60,991 nt of DNA, from NCBI GenBank assembly GCA_031553835.1, contig JAVBKX010000030.1, forward strand, positions 1 to 60,991, read 5' to 3'. This stretch comes from JAVBKX01 sp031553835. Lineage in GTDB: Bacteria; Bacteroidota; Bacteroidia; Bacteroidales; Azobacteroidaceae. Under the pieces are notes generated by a model. That model did no database searches and had not been told where the DNA came from. It saw only the letters and a program-made list of their open reading frames with translations. Below are positions 17,908-25,747 of the stretch, one piece after another (the stretch's first letter is position 1; every line of letters starts with the position of its first letter). Made by a program: the position numbers and the translations under genes.

Positions 17908-17915
17908 TATTTTTG
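17908..17915 (+). promoter_or_regulatory. Candidate promoter for the LacI-type gene and MFS transporter
   Basis: TATTTTTG fits TAnnTTTG, with CTTG 21 nt upstream (17883-17886) as a possible -33 box. The first LacI-type operator begins at the very next base and would cover the start site near 17922, suggesting autoregulation. Confidence 0.5.
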
Positions 17916-17929
17916 TGCAAACGATTGCA
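17916..17929. promoter_or_regulatory. LacI-family operator 1
   Basis: TGCAAACGATTGCA is a near-palindrome with the central CG and flanking GCAAA/TTGC half-sites typical of LacI/GalR-family operators. It is the inverted copy of operator 2 over 13 of 14 positions and directly follows the -7 box of the regulator promoter. Confidence 0.75.
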
Positions 17930-18002
17930 TTTTCTGACATTATGATAACTGTTGACGATATGCTTTTGTTCTGAAAAAATATATTTTTTTTGAAAAAAAT
18001 TA

Positions 18003-18016
18003 TGCAATCGTTTGCG
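18003..18016. promoter_or_regulatory. LacI-family operator 2
   Basis: TGCAATCGTTTGCG is the inverted repeat of operator 1, with centres 87 bp apart. It lies 72 bp upstream of the regulator start. Two matching operators at this spacing suggest DNA looping or joint control of both arms. Confidence 0.75.
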
Positions 18017-18088
18017 GAATGAAAAGATTATGATTTTTTTATGTTGCGGAAAAAAATGATTATTTTTGAATCGTTTCTTACGAATACC

Positions 18089-19102
18089 ATGAAAAAAAGG
18101 CAAATAACTCTGAAAGATATTGCTAAAGCATTGGATCTTTCGGTATCTACTGTTTCCCGATCGCTGAGTGATCATCCCGATATTAGCCCGGGAACAAAAG
18201 TATTGGTGCAGCGGTTTGCGAAAGAACATAAATACAAACCCAATGCGTTTGCTTTAGGTCTCAAAACTAATGCAAATAAAACGATTGGCGTCATTATTCC
18301 TGAAATTGTACATTTCTTTTTTTCTTCGGTATTGTCGGGTATGCAGGACGAGGCAGAAAAGGATGATTTCAACATTATTATTTGTCAATCCAATGAAGAT
18401 TATGCACAGGAAGTGAAAGCGACTCAAACACTGCTTGCTGCGCAGGTTCAGGGTATATTGGTTTCTTCATCCAAAACCACTACTTGTTTTGAACATTTCC
18501 AGGAAATAGTTGATAATAATATTCCGTTGGTGTTTTTTGACCGGATTTGTACAGGAATTAATACCGACAGGGTTGTTGTGGATGACTATCAAGGCGCTTT
18601 CACGGCTGTCTGCCACTTAATAGGGCAGGGGTGCCGGCGTATTGTTTTTTTGGGGGCGTCTTCTTTGTTGGCGATCGCTAATAATCGACGGATGGGATAC
18701 GAGGATGCTTTGCGTAAACATGGCATTGTGATTGATGAAGAATGTATGCCGGTATGCGACACGATTGAGTTGGCGCGCAGGATTATTCCTTTGTTTCTCG
18801 CAAAAGAGCAACGTCCGGATGCATTTTTTTGCGTCAATGACGAAGTCGCTTCTTTTTGTATCCGGATGATTAAGCAAGCAGGGATACGCGTTCCGGAAGA
18901 TATTTCCGTTTGCGGTTTTACCAATAGTCAGATTGCCGAATTAATCGATCCGGCATTGACCACTGTTGATCAACATGGATTTGAATTGGGCGCTACCGCT
19001 ATGCGATTGGTGATTGACCGGATCAATGGCGAAGAAACGAAAGATGGAATTGTAAGCAGGGTAATTAAAACAAAATTAATAATACGGGAATCAACAAGAT
19101 GA
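18089..19102 (+). CDS. LacI-family transcriptional regulator of the starch locus
   Basis: A 337-residue cytoplasmic repressor/activator. The N-terminal helix-turn-helix (TLKDIAKALDLSVSTVSRSL, about residues 7-26) and hinge are classical LacI/GalR. The rest is a periplasmic-binding-protein-like sugar-sensing domain (TIGVIIPEIVHFFFSSVLSGM, VVFFDRI-like, RIVFLGAS, PDAFFCVNDEVA, SVCGFTN). The frame is open 16 codons upstream, but MKKRQITLKDIA is the normal family start. It overlaps the following MFS gene by 4 bp and is divergent from susC. Maltose or a maltodextrin as the inducer is inferred from context only. Bacteroides thetaiotaomicron controls its sus locus with the unrelated regulator SusR, so this is a different arrangement. 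Confidence 0.93.
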   Translation: MKKRQITLKDIAKALDLSVSTVSRSLSDHPDISPGTKVLVQRFAKEHKYKPNAFALGLKTNANKTIGVIIPEIVHFFFSSVLSGMQDEAEKDDFNIIICQSNEDYAQEVKATQTLLAAQVQGILVSSSKTTTCFEHFQEIVDNNIPLVFFDRICTGINTDRVVVDDYQGAFTAVCHLIGQGCRRIVFLGASSLLAIANNRRMGYEDALRKHGIVIDEECMPVCDTIELARRIIPLFLAKEQRPDAFFCVNDEVASFCIRMIKQAGIRVPEDISVCGFTNSQIAELIDPALTTVDQHGFELGATAMRLVIDRINGEETKDGIVSRVIKTKLIIRESTR

Positions 19103-20439
19103 AAAGACAACGAATGGGTTTTTGGGATATCTGGAACATGAGTTTCGGATTCCTGGGTATTCAGTTTGGGTTTGCGTTGCAAAACGGTAATGCGAGTCGT
19201 ATTTTACTAACATTTGGAGCTGATTTGGAACAGCTTTCCTGGTTTTGGATCGTAGCTCCGCTTACAGGATTGATTGTGCAGCCGATTATCGGTCATTACA
19301 GTGACAAGACCTGGACGAAACTTGGTCGTCGAAAACCTTATTTTCTGGCAGGAGCGGTATTGACTTCCATTGCTCTTGCATTGATGCCTAATGCAGCTAT
19401 GTTTACCGCTTTTGCTCCGGCTCTTTTTATCGGGGCGGGCATGATGATGATAATGGATGCTTCGATCAATGTGGCGATGGAGCCTTTCCGGGCGCTGGTG
19501 GCTGATTTGTTGCCGTCGGATCAGCGAACGTTGGGATTTTCCGTTCAAACTACATTGATAGGTATTGGTGCGGTAATCGGTTCTTGGTTGCCGTATGTAT
19601 TAGCCGAATGGATTGGAATGTCAAAAACGGCTGACGAAGGGCATGTTCCCGATAATGTGATTTTTTCATTCTATATTGGAGCGGCTGTCTTGATTGGATG
19701 TGTGTTGTGGACTGTTTTTACAACAAAAGAATATCCGCCGGAGGAGTGTGGGGATGAAAAGAATGAAGGGGATGAGAAAAATGAAAAGAATGAAAGGAAT
19801 GAAGGGAATTTTTTAATTGCGATTTTTCGGGATTTCAGGCAAATGCCCAAAACGATGAAGCAATTGGGATTGGTTCAGTTCTTTTCCTGGTTCGCTTTGT
19901 TTGCCATGTGGGTATTTATGACGCCTGCGGTTGCTTCACATATTTATGGGACAGATGTTCATGATAGTTCTTCCGAAACCTTTAATGATGCGGCCAATTG
20001 GGTCTGTTTTATTTTTGGTATTTACAATGGAATCGCCGCTTTATATGCTTTTGCTCTTCCTGCAATTGCTAAACGGATCGGGCGAAAAAAAACGCATGCC
20101 TTTTCTTTGATCATAGGTGGCATCGCGTTGATATCTGTTTATTTTATTTCCAATCCGGATTTGCTACTGATTCCGATGGTTGGAATTGGTATGGCCTGGG
20201 GAAGCATTTTGGCGATGCCTTATGCTATTTTAGCCGGTTCTCTTCCTGTCAAAAAGATAGGAGTATATATGGGTATTTTTAATTTCTTTATTACGTTGCC
20301 GCAAATAGTGAACGCTATTGCAGGAGGGCCGATGGTGAAGCGAATGTTTGATAATCAGGCCATTTATGCGATTGTGATGGCGGGAGTTTTGCTGTTGTTC
20401 GCTGCTTTTTCAGTATTATTTGTAGAAGATAAAGAATGA
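19099..20439 (+). CDS. MFS sugar transporter (SLC45-like), probable maltose/maltodextrin or glucose importer
   Basis: A 446-residue inner-membrane transporter with 12 predicted helices. The N-terminal half has the MFS loop motif GHYSDKTWTKLGRRKPYFLAG (about 65-85) and a second charged segment (RALVADLLPSDQR), both typical of the bacterial SLC45/GPH-like sugar:cation symporters found in starch loci of Bacteroidota. The central cytoplasmic loop (residues 219-236) is an unusual low-complexity run of Asn/Asp-Glu-Lys/Arg/Gly triplets made by a 9-bp DNA repeat. The gene overlaps the LacI-type gene by 4 bp (ATGA), so the two are translated together. The substrate is inferred from the locus. Confidence 0.88.
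   Translation: MKRQRMGFWDIWNMSFGFLGIQFGFALQNGNASRILLTFGADLEQLSWFWIVAPLTGLIVQPIIGHYSDKTWTKLGRRKPYFLAGAVLTSIALALMPNAAMFTAFAPALFIGAGMMMIMDASINVAMEPFRALVADLLPSDQRTLGFSVQTTLIGIGAVIGSWLPYVLAEWIGMSKTADEGHVPDNVIFSFYIGAAVLIGCVLWTVFTTKEYPPEECGDEKNEGDEKNEKNERNEGNFLIAIFRDFRQMPKTMKQLGLVQFFSWFALFAMWVFMTPAVASHIYGTDVHDSSSETFNDAANWVCFIFGIYNGIAALYAFALPAIAKRIGRKKTHAFSLIIGGIALISVYFISNPDLLLIPMVGIGMAWGSILAMPYAILAGSLPVKKIGVYMGIFNFFITLPQIVNAIAGGPMVKRMFDNQAIYAIVMAGVLLLFAAFSVLFVEDKE
19753..19806 (+). repeat. In-frame 9-bp minisatellite inside the MFS gene
   Basis: Six consecutive 9-bp units of consensus AATGAAAAG (with GATGAAAAG, AATGAAGGG, GATGAGAAA and AATGAAAGG variants) encode the tripeptides DEK, NEG, DEK, NEK, NER, NEG. 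Copy-number changes would keep the frame and alter only the length of the central cytoplasmic loop. Confidence 0.85.
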
Positions 20440-20459
20440 GGCTGTTTATTTAAAGTAGA

Positions 20460-20530
20460 AAAGGGAATTCTCACGAACTCCCTAATTCAATCTTTGTTAA
20501 CCTTAAATCTATACTATTATGAAAAAACCA
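20460..20530 (-). ncRNA. Candidate small RNA on the minus strand
   Basis: A -7-like TACCTTTG (20536-20543, minus strand) lies just upstream, and about 50-65 nt downstream a hairpin is followed by TTTTCT. Together they outline a transcript of about 70 nt in the gap between the MFS and fabH-like genes. No -33 box is clear. It is convergent with the MFS gene, so it could act in antisense to that gene's 3' end, or be an independent RNA. The 23-codon open frame on the plus strand (20520-20591) looks incidental. Confidence 0.45.
20462..20483 (-). terminator. Hairpin terminator (minus strand; possibly also ends the MFS message)
   Basis: GGGAATTC (20463-20470) and GAACTCCC (20475-20482) pair at 7 of 8 positions around a 4-nt loop. 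The T-tract is on the minus-strand side (TTTTCT below 20463). On the plus strand only TAATTC follows, so termination should be stronger leftward. Confidence 0.55.
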
Positions 20531-20535
20531 CGATA

Positions 20536-20543
20536 CAAAGGTA
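20536..20543 (-). promoter_or_regulatory. Candidate -7 box of the small RNA
   Basis: TACCTTTG on the minus strand fits TAnnTTTG. The same octamer serves as the -7 box upstream of the genes at 41412 and 45857. No downstream gene on this strand explains it. Confidence 0.45.
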
Positions 20544-20604
20544 TAATTTTTTTTGTTATGAGAAGAATTATTCTACATAAAAAATGTTAAACCTGATGCG
20601 GTTT

Positions 20605-21552
20605 TTAATTGTATTTGATCAAACAAGCTCCGGCAGAGTATCCTCCTCCAAAAACGGAGATGCAAATCAAATCGCCCGGTTTAAATTGTGCTGCATTTTG
20701 GGCGAAAACTAAGATGGAACTTACCGATCCGGTATTGCCCAGCTCTTCGATATTGTTTAATGTCTTTTCCAACGGAAGATCCAATTCTTTTGCAACATGG
20801 CTGATGATACGCATATTAGCCTGGTGGCTGATTAAATAAGATAAATCCGAAAGACAGTATCCGGCCTCTTGCAATATTTGCCTGGTATTTTCAGAGATAT
20901 AGGTGCAGGCGTGGATGAATACATCTTTTCCATCCGGCATGCGAATCCCGGAATGTTTGGGATCAAGAGCAACACCCCCCGGGCCTTTACCTTTATGTCC
21001 TAATCCTTGAGAACTAATAGAAATGATATTGGGTTCATTACCGGTCATTGGCCCGTTTGATAAAAACATGGCGACAGCGGCGTCTCCCCACAAATGGCCT
21101 GATTGCGGATCGCTTTCATTTGTATAAGTAGAATTACGATCGGCAGATACAAGCAATGCTTTGGATGCAATATTGGTCTTAAAGAAAGACCGGATAATCT
21201 CCATCGCATTAATAGCCGACGAACAAGCGGACGAAATGAAAAACGCTTTTGCATTTTGTATATTGAAAGCGCGTTGTACTTCGTGAGCTGTTGTGGCGAC
21301 AGTATCGGAAGGTGAGTAAGATGCAAATATAATCAAATCCACCTCTTGTATAGGGTAGGGCAGATGTGCTGCAGCGCGTTTGACGGCTTCAATACACATA
21401 TAGTTCATGGTTTCTTCTTCTGAAGCCTTTGAGCGGGTTTTGATTCCTGTACGTTGAAAGATCCATTCATCGGTCAAACCATTGACTTTCAAAAAATAAC
21501 TATTCGGTATTCGGGTAGCCGGCACATAGAATCCGGTTGCGTTAATGTACAT
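20605..21552 (-). CDS. fabH: 3-oxoacyl-ACP synthase III family protein (FabH-like)
   Basis: Condensing enzyme that joins an acyl-CoA primer to malonyl-ACP to start fatty-acid chains, or a related ketosynthase. The 315-residue protein has the KAS III triad: Cys110 in SSACSS, His243 in SHQAN and Asn273 in GNTGS. It ends with the thiolase-fold motif SVFGGGYSAGACLI. Length is normal. It stands alone with its own -7 box and is not next to plsX/rpmF, so it may be a second KAS III paralogue rather than the main initiating FabH. It is separated from nadE by 65 bp. Confidence 0.9.
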   Translation of the reverse strand: MYINATGFYVPATRIPNSYFLKVNGLTDEWIFQRTGIKTRSKASEEETMNYMCIEAVKRAAAHLPYPIQEVDLIIFASYSPSDTVATTAHEVQRAFNIQNAKAFFISSACSSAINAMEIIRSFFKTNIASKALLVSADRNSTYTNESDPQSGHLWGDAAVAMFLSNGPMTGNEPNIISISSQGLGHKGKGPGGVALDPKHSGIRMPDGKDVFIHACTYISENTRQILQEAGYCLSDLSYLISHQANMRIISHVAKELDLPLEKTLNNIEELGNTGSVSSILVFAQNAAQFKPGDLICISVFGGGYSAGACLIKYN

Positions 21553-21584
21553 CTCAAAAAATGTTTTTTTAAAATTTAAGCAGG

Positions 21585-21592
21585 CAAAGTTA
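21585..21592 (-). promoter_or_regulatory. Candidate -7 box for the fabH-like gene
   Basis: TAACTTTG on the minus strand fits TAnnTTTG, 33 bp upstream of the fabH-like start. No -33 box was recognised. Confidence 0.4.
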
Positions 21593-21617
21593 ATAAAAAA
21601 TTCAGATGCTCACATTT

Positions 21618-23555
21618 TCACTTCTCTATTTTCCTTTTCATTTCACTAATTTCATCCAACCATAGTTGAACAGATGCATCGCTTGGCATTTTCCAGTCTC
21701 CACGCGGAGATAGATTGACTGATCCTATTTTCGGGCCATCAGGCATGCAAGAACGTTTGAATTGTTGGCTGAAAAAACGTTTGAAAAAGATTTCCAACCA
21801 ATGAATGAGTATCTCATCTGAATATGTTTCGCTCCAGGCTTGTTGAGCTAAAAAATAAATTTTGGCCGGAGTAAAACCGAAACGAATAAAATAATACAGG
21901 AAAAAATCATGCAATTCGTAAGGCCCGACATAATCTTCGGTTTTTTGAACAGATTGTTCCTGGTCTGGCGAAGGCAACAGTTCCGGACTGACCGGAGTGT
22001 TGAGAATGTCGGATAATGTGTTTTTGATTGTATCGTTGACCTTGGTGGAAGCTACCCAATGGACTAAGTGCCGCACCAATGTTTTGGGGATCCCCGAGTT
22101 GATTCCGTACATCGACATGTGGTCGCCGTTATATGTTGCCCATCCTAATGCCAATTCCGATAAATCGCCCGTTCCGACGACTAAGCCTCCGTTTTGGTTT
22201 GCAATGTTCATCAACAGTTGTGTGCGCTCGCGAGCCTGCGTATTTTCATACGTTACATCATGTATGTCTGGATTATGGCCAATGTCCTGGAAATGTTGTT
22301 TGCAGGCCGCTTCAATGTTGATTTCACGAATGGTAATTCCCAATTCCTGCATCAGTTTGAGAGCATTGGAATAAGTGCGGGAAGTCGTGCCGAATCCGGG
22401 CATGGTAACTCCAATAATTTTATCGCGTGACCAACCCAATGCATCTGCAGTGAAAATGCAAGCCAACAATGCTAATGTGGAATCTAATCCGCCGGAAATG
22501 CCGATGACCATGCTTTGAGCCTGAGTATGAGTTAATCGTTTGGCTAAACCGAAAATCTGAATGCAGAAAATATCGTTACACTCCGTGTCAGTGTTGGTGG
22601 AAGACGGAATGAACGGGTGCATGGAGATGTGCCGGTTTAGTTTGGTCAATTGTTTCGAAGAAAACCCCGTAGGGACAATATTATATTCGGGATCTAACGG
22701 AGAATTCCGGAAAAAAGCTTTTTGCTGACGGTCGGCATTTAACCGGTCGGTATCAATTTCGCTGATGATTAATTGCTGATCCATTACAAAACGCTGAGAC
22801 TCTGCTAATATAGCACCGTTTTCGCAGATCAATGCATCTCCGGCATACACGGTGTCGGTAGTGGATTCTCCCCATCCTGCAGAAGCGTAAATATATCCCG
22901 AAAAGCAACGGGCAGATTGTTGGGAAATTAATGATTTCCGGTAAATATGCTTTTGGGTCAGTTCGTTACTGGCCGAAAGATTAAAAATAATATTAGCTCC
23001 ATTCAATGCATGAAAAGAACTGGGAGGAATGGTTGTCCATAAATCTTCGCAGATTTCTATCGCAAACAAACAGGCATCATGTCCAAACAATAAATTGACT
23101 CCAAACGGGACTTGTTGCCCGGCAAACAGAATCATGGCCGGCACATTGGTTGCCGGTTCGGCAAACCATCGTTTTTCGTGAAATTCCATTTCATTAGGCA
23201 AGTACGATTTTGGAACAATGCCTAAAATGTCGCCTTGACGGCAAACAACAGCAGCGTTGTACAGCTTATTGTGGGTGCGAACAGGCATCCCTGCAATGAA
23301 AGCGGTCTTTAAGTGGCGGGTTTCGTTCAGTAATTTTACTAAAGCTTTTTCCGCACTTTCGATGAGAAATTGTTGATTGAATAAATCGCCACACGTATAA
23401 GCCGTAATGGAAAGTTCCGGAAAACATAAGATTTCTACCTGTTGATCGTCAGCTTCCCATATCAGGTCTTTCATTTTTTCGATGTTGAAAAAACAATCGC
23501 TCACTTTTACTTCCGGTATGGCGGCGGCTACCCGAACGAATCCATAGTTTTCCAT
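21618..23555 (-). CDS. nadE: Glutamine-dependent NAD+ synthetase
   Basis: Catalyses the last step of NAD+ synthesis, amidating nicotinic acid adenine dinucleotide with ammonia from glutamine. The 645-residue protein fuses an N-terminal nitrilase-type glutaminase (Glu in FPELSITAY, Lys in PKSYLPN, Cys in EICEDLW) to a C-terminal ATP-pyrophosphatase synthetase domain (GISGGLDSTLALL). The C-terminal segment PDGPKIGSVNLSPRGDWKMPSD is typical. The ATG at 23555 (MENYGFVRVAAA) was preferred over a TTG two codons upstream. It follows the acyltransferase gene after 17 bp and probably belongs to the same transcript. Confidence 0.96.
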   Translation of the reverse strand: MENYGFVRVAAAIPEVKVSDCFFNIEKMKDLIWEADDQQVEILCFPELSITAYTCGDLFNQQFLIESAEKALVKLLNETRHLKTAFIAGMPVRTHNKLYNAAVVCRQGDILGIVPKSYLPNEMEFHEKRWFAEPATNVPAMILFAGQQVPFGVNLLFGHDACLFAIEICEDLWTTIPPSSFHALNGANIIFNLSASNELTQKHIYRKSLISQQSARCFSGYIYASAGWGESTTDTVYAGDALICENGAILAESQRFVMDQQLIISEIDTDRLNADRQQKAFFRNSPLDPEYNIVPTGFSSKQLTKLNRHISMHPFIPSSTNTDTECNDIFCIQIFGLAKRLTHTQAQSMVIGISGGLDSTLALLACIFTADALGWSRDKIIGVTMPGFGTTSRTYSNALKLMQELGITIREINIEAACKQHFQDIGHNPDIHDVTYENTQARERTQLLMNIANQNGGLVVGTGDLSELALGWATYNGDHMSMYGINSGIPKTLVRHLVHWVASTKVNDTIKNTLSDILNTPVSPELLPSPDQEQSVQKTEDYVGPYELHDFFLYYFIRFGFTPAKIYFLAQQAWSETYSDEILIHWLEIFFKRFFSQQFKRSCMPDGPKIGSVNLSPRGDWKMPSDASVQLWLDEISEMKRKIEK

Positions 23556-23572
23556 AGACAATCAGTTTGTTA

Positions 23573-24721
23573 TCAAGTTTGAGCTGCCAGTTGATTTTTA
23601 ACCGGATAAGCGTACATTTCCATGATTTTTGCACTCAGGAAAGATACATCTTTATCCGGGATATTAATCAAGTCGAGCTTTTGTTGCAAATATAAGTCAA
23701 AATTTTCAATGTCTTTGGCAGAATACATGGAAGAAAATGTTTGATTATTTCCCCACAGTCTGTCATAGGCAATGTAATTAATCGGGTAAAATTTGTAATT
23801 CAGGTAAATTTCTCGATCAATAACCGCAGCTACGGCGCTGATTATTTCGTTTTTATCTTTTATCACAGCCTCAATTTGGTCTAAAAAAGGATTAATCGGC
23901 CTGCCGATTTGAAAATGAATATTGCCTTTGGATCCGAATAGTCCGGTTTCCATGTTGGTGAGATCATCCAGTGGTGATTTTTTGTGTTCCGGATTATCCC
24001 GCTTTAATTGAAATTCTTTTGCTTTCAGATAATCGCAGGGATCGTATTCGTAAGAAATAGAGAGCGGCGTGATATTCAATTCCCGAATGCTGTCGATAAA
24101 ATTAGTGTCGCTTCCAAGGCTCAGCATTTTTAGTAAACTTTCCTGGGTTTTATCATTTGAATCCTTGGCTCTTCCTTCTCGCTGGGCGATCCAGACTGAT
24201 TGCTTTTTTTGATTAATGGCGTAGTGGATGTAAGCGGATAAATGTTTGGACGCTTCTAACATTTGCCGGATCGAGACCCCTCTTTTTACAATGAAACTTT
24301 TATTCAGCCGGACTACATCTTTAATCCATGGCTGAATCAATAAATTATCCCCAATCGCTATTTCTACGGTATCGTATCCGTGCCCCAACAATAAAATGCA
24401 TAAGATAGAGGCATCCAGCACAATGTCGCGGTGATTGGATATGAAAGTATGAGCGCCGTTTTTGGCTATGTTTTCGTATCCCGAACAATCGAATGAATGA
24501 CTTGTTTTGTCTAACAGTTGCACAACAAGATTGTTGATGACGGTCGATTGAAAATCATATACATTGTTGAACGAACGCATAGTTTGTTCAAATTGAGCCC
24601 AATCGTTGCCGGGTTGTACGTAGTTGACTACCCGTTTGAACTCCGGGTCACTCAATAAGCGGGCAATCGCCGGCGCTACTTCATCATCATTGTAAGGACG
24701 AATATCGTCGAATTCTGTCAT
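23573..24721 (-). CDS. Glycerol-phosphate-type acyltransferase
   Basis: A 382-residue protein of the PlsB/PlsC acyltransferase superfamily. The catalytic NHxxxxD motif appears as NHRDIVLD, followed by a VKRG segment and a WIAQREGRAKD segment matching the phosphate-binding block. The enzyme probably acylates glycerol-3-phosphate or a lyso-lipid at the inner membrane, but the exact substrate is not evident. It lies 3 bp after ddl and 17 bp before nadE in a tight minus-strand operon. Confidence 0.82.
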   Translation of the reverse strand: MTEFDDIRPYNDDEVAPAIARLLSDPEFKRVVNYVQPGNDWAQFEQTMRSFNNVYDFQSTVINNLVVQLLDKTSHSFDCSGYENIAKNGAHTFISNHRDIVLDASILCILLLGHGYDTVEIAIGDNLLIQPWIKDVVRLNKSFIVKRGVSIRQMLEASKHLSAYIHYAINQKKQSVWIAQREGRAKDSNDKTQESLLKMLSLGSDTNFIDSIRELNITPLSISYEYDPCDYLKAKEFQLKRDNPEHKKSPLDDLTNMETGLFGSKGNIHFQIGRPINPFLDQIEAVIKDKNEIISAVAAVIDREIYLNYKFYPINYIAYDRLWGNNQTFSSMYSAKDIENFDLYLQQKLDLINIPDKDVSFLSAKIMEMYAYPVKNQLAAQT

Positions 24722-24724
24722 GAT

Positions 24725-25708
24725 TTATAGTTGTTGAATATTGTTTTCAATAATTTCAGTCATTACATTCCGGATCTCTAAGCCTGCTGCGGCCACTTGT
24801 TGCGGAATGAAACTGGTTTTCGTCATTCCCGGCGTGGTGTTAATTTCCAGTAATGTAATTGTATTTTCGGGAGAAACGATGTAATCGACCCGGATAATGC
24901 CTTTGGCTCCTACCAAATCGTAAATGCGGGATGTAAGTTGTTGCACCTGCAACGTTAATTTTTGCGAAATGCGCGCCGGCGTAATTTCATCCACTTTGGA
25001 GGCTGTATATTTGGCTTCAAAATCAAAGAATTCATTTTTGCTGACGACTTCGGTTACAGGGAATACCGTTGATTTTCCTTTTATTTTGTAACAACCGCAA
25101 GTTAATTCCGTTCCGGGAAGAAAACGTTCAATAATAACTTCTTTGCCTTCATGAAATGCTTTTTGAATGGCCGGTTGTATTTCGGCTTCCTGTTTTACTT
25201 TAGTTGTGCCGCAACTGGAGCCTCCGTCATTCGGTTTTATAAACACAGGCAATCCTAATTCTTGAATTATGGTTGAGTTTTCGATTGTTTCTCCCGGTAA
25301 TAAGCGTATTGAAGGAGCTACATGAATGCCGAAGTTGCAAAGAAATTGTTTGCAGATGTATTTGTTGAAAGTTAATGCGGATGTCAGCGCTCCGCACGAC
25401 GAATACGGCATTCCGATCATATCGAAATAGCCTTGTAGCAGACCATCTTCTCCGGGAGTGCCATGAATGGTTATGTAGGCAAAATCAAAAGTAATTTTTG
25501 TTTCATTACATTGAAAACTAAAATTGTTTTTATCAATGGGAAAATGTTGTCCTTCACATTCGACTTCCCATTTGTTTTTTGTAATGGAAACAATATAGCG
25601 GTTGTATTTTTCTCCGTCGATGAAGGAATAGATGCCTTCTCCGCTTTTCAGAGATATTACGTATTCAGACGAATATCCTCCCACTATGATGGCAATATTT
25701 TTTTTCAT
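24725..25708 (-). CDS. ddl: D-alanine--D-alanine ligase
   Basis: ATP-grasp enzyme that makes D-Ala-D-Ala for peptidoglycan precursors in the cytoplasm. The 327-residue protein has the N-terminal GGYSSEYVISLKSG, the HGTPGEDGLLQGYFDMIGMPYS block with YSSCG, the ATP-grasp core (KPNDGGSSCGTTKV, ERFLPGTELTCG) and the metal-binding LEINTTPGMT near the C-terminus. It sits 39 bp downstream of rluD. Pairing of rluD, a PASTA-domain gene and ddl is a common arrangement in Bacteroidota. Confidence 0.96.
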   Translation of the reverse strand: MKKNIAIIVGGYSSEYVISLKSGEGIYSFIDGEKYNRYIVSITKNKWEVECEGQHFPIDKNNFSFQCNETKITFDFAYITIHGTPGEDGLLQGYFDMIGMPYSSCGALTSALTFNKYICKQFLCNFGIHVAPSIRLLPGETIENSTIIQELGLPVFIKPNDGGSSCGTTKVKQEAEIQPAIQKAFHEGKEVIIERFLPGTELTCGCYKIKGKSTVFPVTEVVSKNEFFDFEAKYTASKVDEITPARISQKLTLQVQQLTSRIYDLVGAKGIIRVDYIVSPENTITLLEINTTPGMTKTSFIPQQVAAAGLEIRNVMTEIIENNIQQL

Positions 25709-25747
25709 TTTCTTCGATGTGTGGTTATGTGATTATTTATCTTGTAG

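Larger units (their letters stand above)
17567..18088. other. Divergent control region between susC and the LacI-type regulator
   Basis: This 522-bp AT-rich stretch has no gene. It contains a -7 box for each direction, two inverted LacI-type operators and a 19-bp palindrome. A hairpin with perfect 8-bp arms (17636-17656, TTTATAAT/ATTATAAA) and three copies of AATAAACAT (17591, 17802, 17820) lie in the susC leader. Short open frames here lack any family signature. Confidence 0.75.

Noticed and set aside
17867..18229. Minus-strand 120-codon frame over the sus control region
   Set aside because: It overlaps operators and the LacI-type helix-turn-helix; sequence is low-complexity and motif-free.
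20520..20591. Plus-strand 23-codon frame (MKKPRYKGIIFFVMRR...)
   Set aside because: It is very short, matches no family I know, and overlaps the minus-strand promoter and candidate small RNA, so it is more likely incidental.
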